Of a stretch of DNA of 64,000 nucleotides, positions 61,629-64,000 are shown piece after piece. A program made the position numbers and the translations under genes. Source of the DNA: Ficedula albicollis (taxonomy: Eukaryota; Chordata; Aves; Passeriformes; Muscicapidae); assembly GCF_000247815.1 (NCBI RefSeq), contig NC_021684.1, forward strand, positions 11,887,162 to 11,951,161. Reading direction: 5' to 3'. A model generated the notes under the pieces. It did not search any database and was not told the origin of the DNA. It saw nothing but the letters and a program-made list of their open reading frames with translations. Within the stretch, counting starts at the first letter, position 1. Every line of letters begins with the position of its first letter.

Positions 61629-64000
61629 TACCTCTCCCATAAATCTTTATCTAAAAACAAGAGTACATTTCAATATGGGCATGGCTGCAGCCACTGCAGA
61701 TGTGCAGGCAAATGCTGATCTGCTCATCTCAGCTGTTCTCTGCAGCTTTGGACACCCATTTGTTAGACCTGTTCATCTGCTATTAGTATGCACCCACGAG
61801 AGGTACATGGACAATTTAACAGAGAAACAAAGTGGGTGGTTTAAGACAGAGCAGGAAGCAAAAAACATCACTTGAAATTAAATAATATAAACTATTTGAT
61901 ACATTTAAAAATCATTACAGTACTCAGAGCATGCCTGGACAACTGCAATCACATTTCATTTACACATATAACACAGCTGAAGGATTTAATTGGACCTAGT
62001 CAAATGTCTGATAACTGCCATTTCCAAAAACCAGCTAGTGTCTCCTGTGGGATCTAGAACACCTCATTAGTCCCTGTTGCAGAAAGCACCGTCCATCCAC
62101 TCAGCTGTCGTACTGTCTGGCCTGACTCCCCATGATTATCCCAAAACCCAGCCAGCAAAGGAAGAAGGGGAAGCGTGAAAGCAAACCTCAAACAAGATCA
62201 AGCTTCCCTTAATATCAGTTCCTGACAATTTGCATGGAAAAAGACATCTTTGCATGACTTTTCTGGCTTCCATCAGACGTTAGCAAAGATCCACAGGTAC
62301 CTTCAGTTGCAGTTGCTTTCCAAGCTTTAAGTGACTGGCAATCCCAGAGAAAAATGTACACTAATTCAGTAATCGTCCTGTATGTATTGAAAGGCTTATA
62401 ATCTCCTGAGCAAAGACATGCAAAAGGCTTAAGGAAGGGAAAAGCTGCTGACAGGAGGACAGGCAAAGAGTCACTCATAGTGGCATCTTTAGAGGGTCTG
62501 TAATCAACAGGATACACATGGCACAGGGAGTCAGATTAAGCACAGACGTCTTGCTGAAATGATTTGAACTGTGATGTGGGCATGAAAATGAGGCAGGCAA
62601 ATAAAAGCATGTAAAAAAGTGGGATAAAGATGGAGACAGGTCTGCATTATGATATTATACCAGGTCACCAATGAACATTTCAAGGCTGAGTGTCAAGCTG
62701 TCGGATCTCCGGAGGTTCTTCGGATGTTTCGGCTAAATGGGAATTTTCTTGTCATCTGTCAACGTTTGGATCTGACTCACTCTTCTTTCTCTTCTCCTCA
62801 TATGCACTGGGCACCCTTACACATGTATATGCCTGCACATGGGTTAATTTGCATTCACACAAACATACCCATGTATTCTTGGCATACTCTGGTTATTCTA
62901 AGCCAGGAAAAGAGCATTTTAGCCACAAAGTAGCTGCAGACGGTGCCCTGGCAGTGCAGCTTTTTTCCCCTCCCTGTCCTATCAAGGTGCCTTATATTTG
63001 ATATGCTGAAATCACAAGACATCATTGCCTCTAAAACTGACAGGAGAGCACTCTTCACAGTCCATTTAACCTCTCTATTCAAATGGCAAATCGATATTTT
63101 GTGACGCAGACATCTGTCCCAGTAGGGACTAAACTAACACTCACCAAATTATTCTTCCCAAATTACAGAGGAGCTATCAGATAGTAAAGACTTCTCTGAC
63201 AGTGACTCAAGCTTTATTTGAATCACTGCTGGAAAGATGAAAGCCTTTCCACTTCGTGACACAAATGTGAGAAAAATCATTCCCTTGTGAAGAGCAGAGC
63301 ACACAAAATGTCTTGTTCCCAGGGCACAGGGAACATCTGTGAACCTTCTGGGAGCTGGAGTACTGCTCAGGCACACTTACATCACTCCTGAAGTTTACTC
63401 CCAGCATCCAAAGATCTGGGACCATCAGGGTGTTGAAATCACGGGGGAGGTTCAATCAGGTTTGCAGAACTCAGCACAGAGCAGAATTTTATCCTTGCTG
63501 CATCTCAAGAATGAAAACCAAAGCAAGATTTCCTCTGGAGTATATTTGATCAGCCCTATGCTAAAAATATCACTATTCAGAAAGGAAAAGCCAAAAGCTC
63601 TCACCCACTGGCTGAACAAGCACAATTTCCACATTGCAATACTCTGTGGTAGCCAACACAAAAGACAATCAAGTCTCTGGTGGAGAAGCTTGCCCAGGAC
63701 TTTTCACTACTCGGAGCTCCCCAGTTACCAAAAGCCTCAGAACAACCTTCTCCAAGCACTTCCAGCACCAATAGCAAGGCATACAGGTGGTCATCAACCC
63801 CACATTAAATCTCTGAACAGTTTCTGAACTCTCTGTCCCATGTGGCACATAGTCAGGATGACCAGAAAAAGTCAGACCAAGCTGCAACCCCTACCAGCAC
63901 CTTAAAACGCTCACTAATGCCTGAGGTAGGCACAGTGTCTTTTAGTCACAGTTTGTAGGAAAAGCCTCTTACTCTGACAAGGATCTCAGTCAGAGATCCT
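61629..64000. other. Unique DNA to window end, no gene seen
   Basis: No recognisable gene. A small CpG cluster lies at about 62,699-62,734 (TCGGATCTCCGG, TTCGGATGTTTCGG). The frame 63339-63827 (162 codons) has no domain. Confidence 0.35.

Noticed and set aside
63339..63827. 162-codon open frame near the window end
   Set aside because: No recognisable domain; composition looks like translated non-coding DNA.

Overview
The window looks like bird nuclear DNA, most likely from a songbird, and is intergenic or deep-intronic. Three things point there: a CR1 LINE 3' end with the typical avian tail, a 5'-truncated R2-type retrotransposon of the kind known from passerines, and a solo LTR-like block resembling passerine endogenous-retrovirus LTRs. 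The rest is CpG-poor, moderately AT-rich single-copy DNA with few repeats. No host protein-coding gene could be recognised. The long open frames in the unique DNA (up to about 180 codons) show no known domain and behave as chance frames.

Layout. Bases 1-984 are unique flank. Bases 985-2643 hold the most distinctive object, a dead 5'-truncated R2-family element. It has the end of the reverse-transcriptase protein, a frameshifting 86-bp tandem duplication across the zinc-knuckle region, an otherwise intact restriction-like endonuclease (RLE) domain, a stop codon at 1917-1919, a 312-bp pure G run flanked by 65-bp direct copies of the ORF end, and a 3' UTR with clear hairpins. Bases 4144-4815 are a solo LTR-like element. 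Bases 6484-6640 are a three-unit minisatellite. Bases 11576-11861 are the only clearly CpG-rich patch, with a G-quadruplex motif at its right edge. Bases 20726-20824 form an exon-like segment, also open on the other strand. Bases 24649-24734 hold a short (TG)n and a second G-quadruplex motif. Bases 45648-45790 are the CR1 3' end, and 58617-58740 may be an old inverted CR1 remnant. Bases 61522-61628 are a two-copy tandem duplication. Several perfect inverted repeats and AT-rich factor-site clusters (13329, 15826, 36992, 49751) are candidate conserved non-coding elements.

Nothing here forms an operon, pathway, CRISPR array or RNA gene cluster. The parts that interact functionally are those of the R2 element: RLE domain plus structured 3' UTR, the modules R2 uses for target-primed reverse transcription. 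This copy sits outside recognisable 28S rDNA and is broken. The 312-G run is most likely a sequencing or assembly artefact. All family calls come from reading the sequence; no database search was run.
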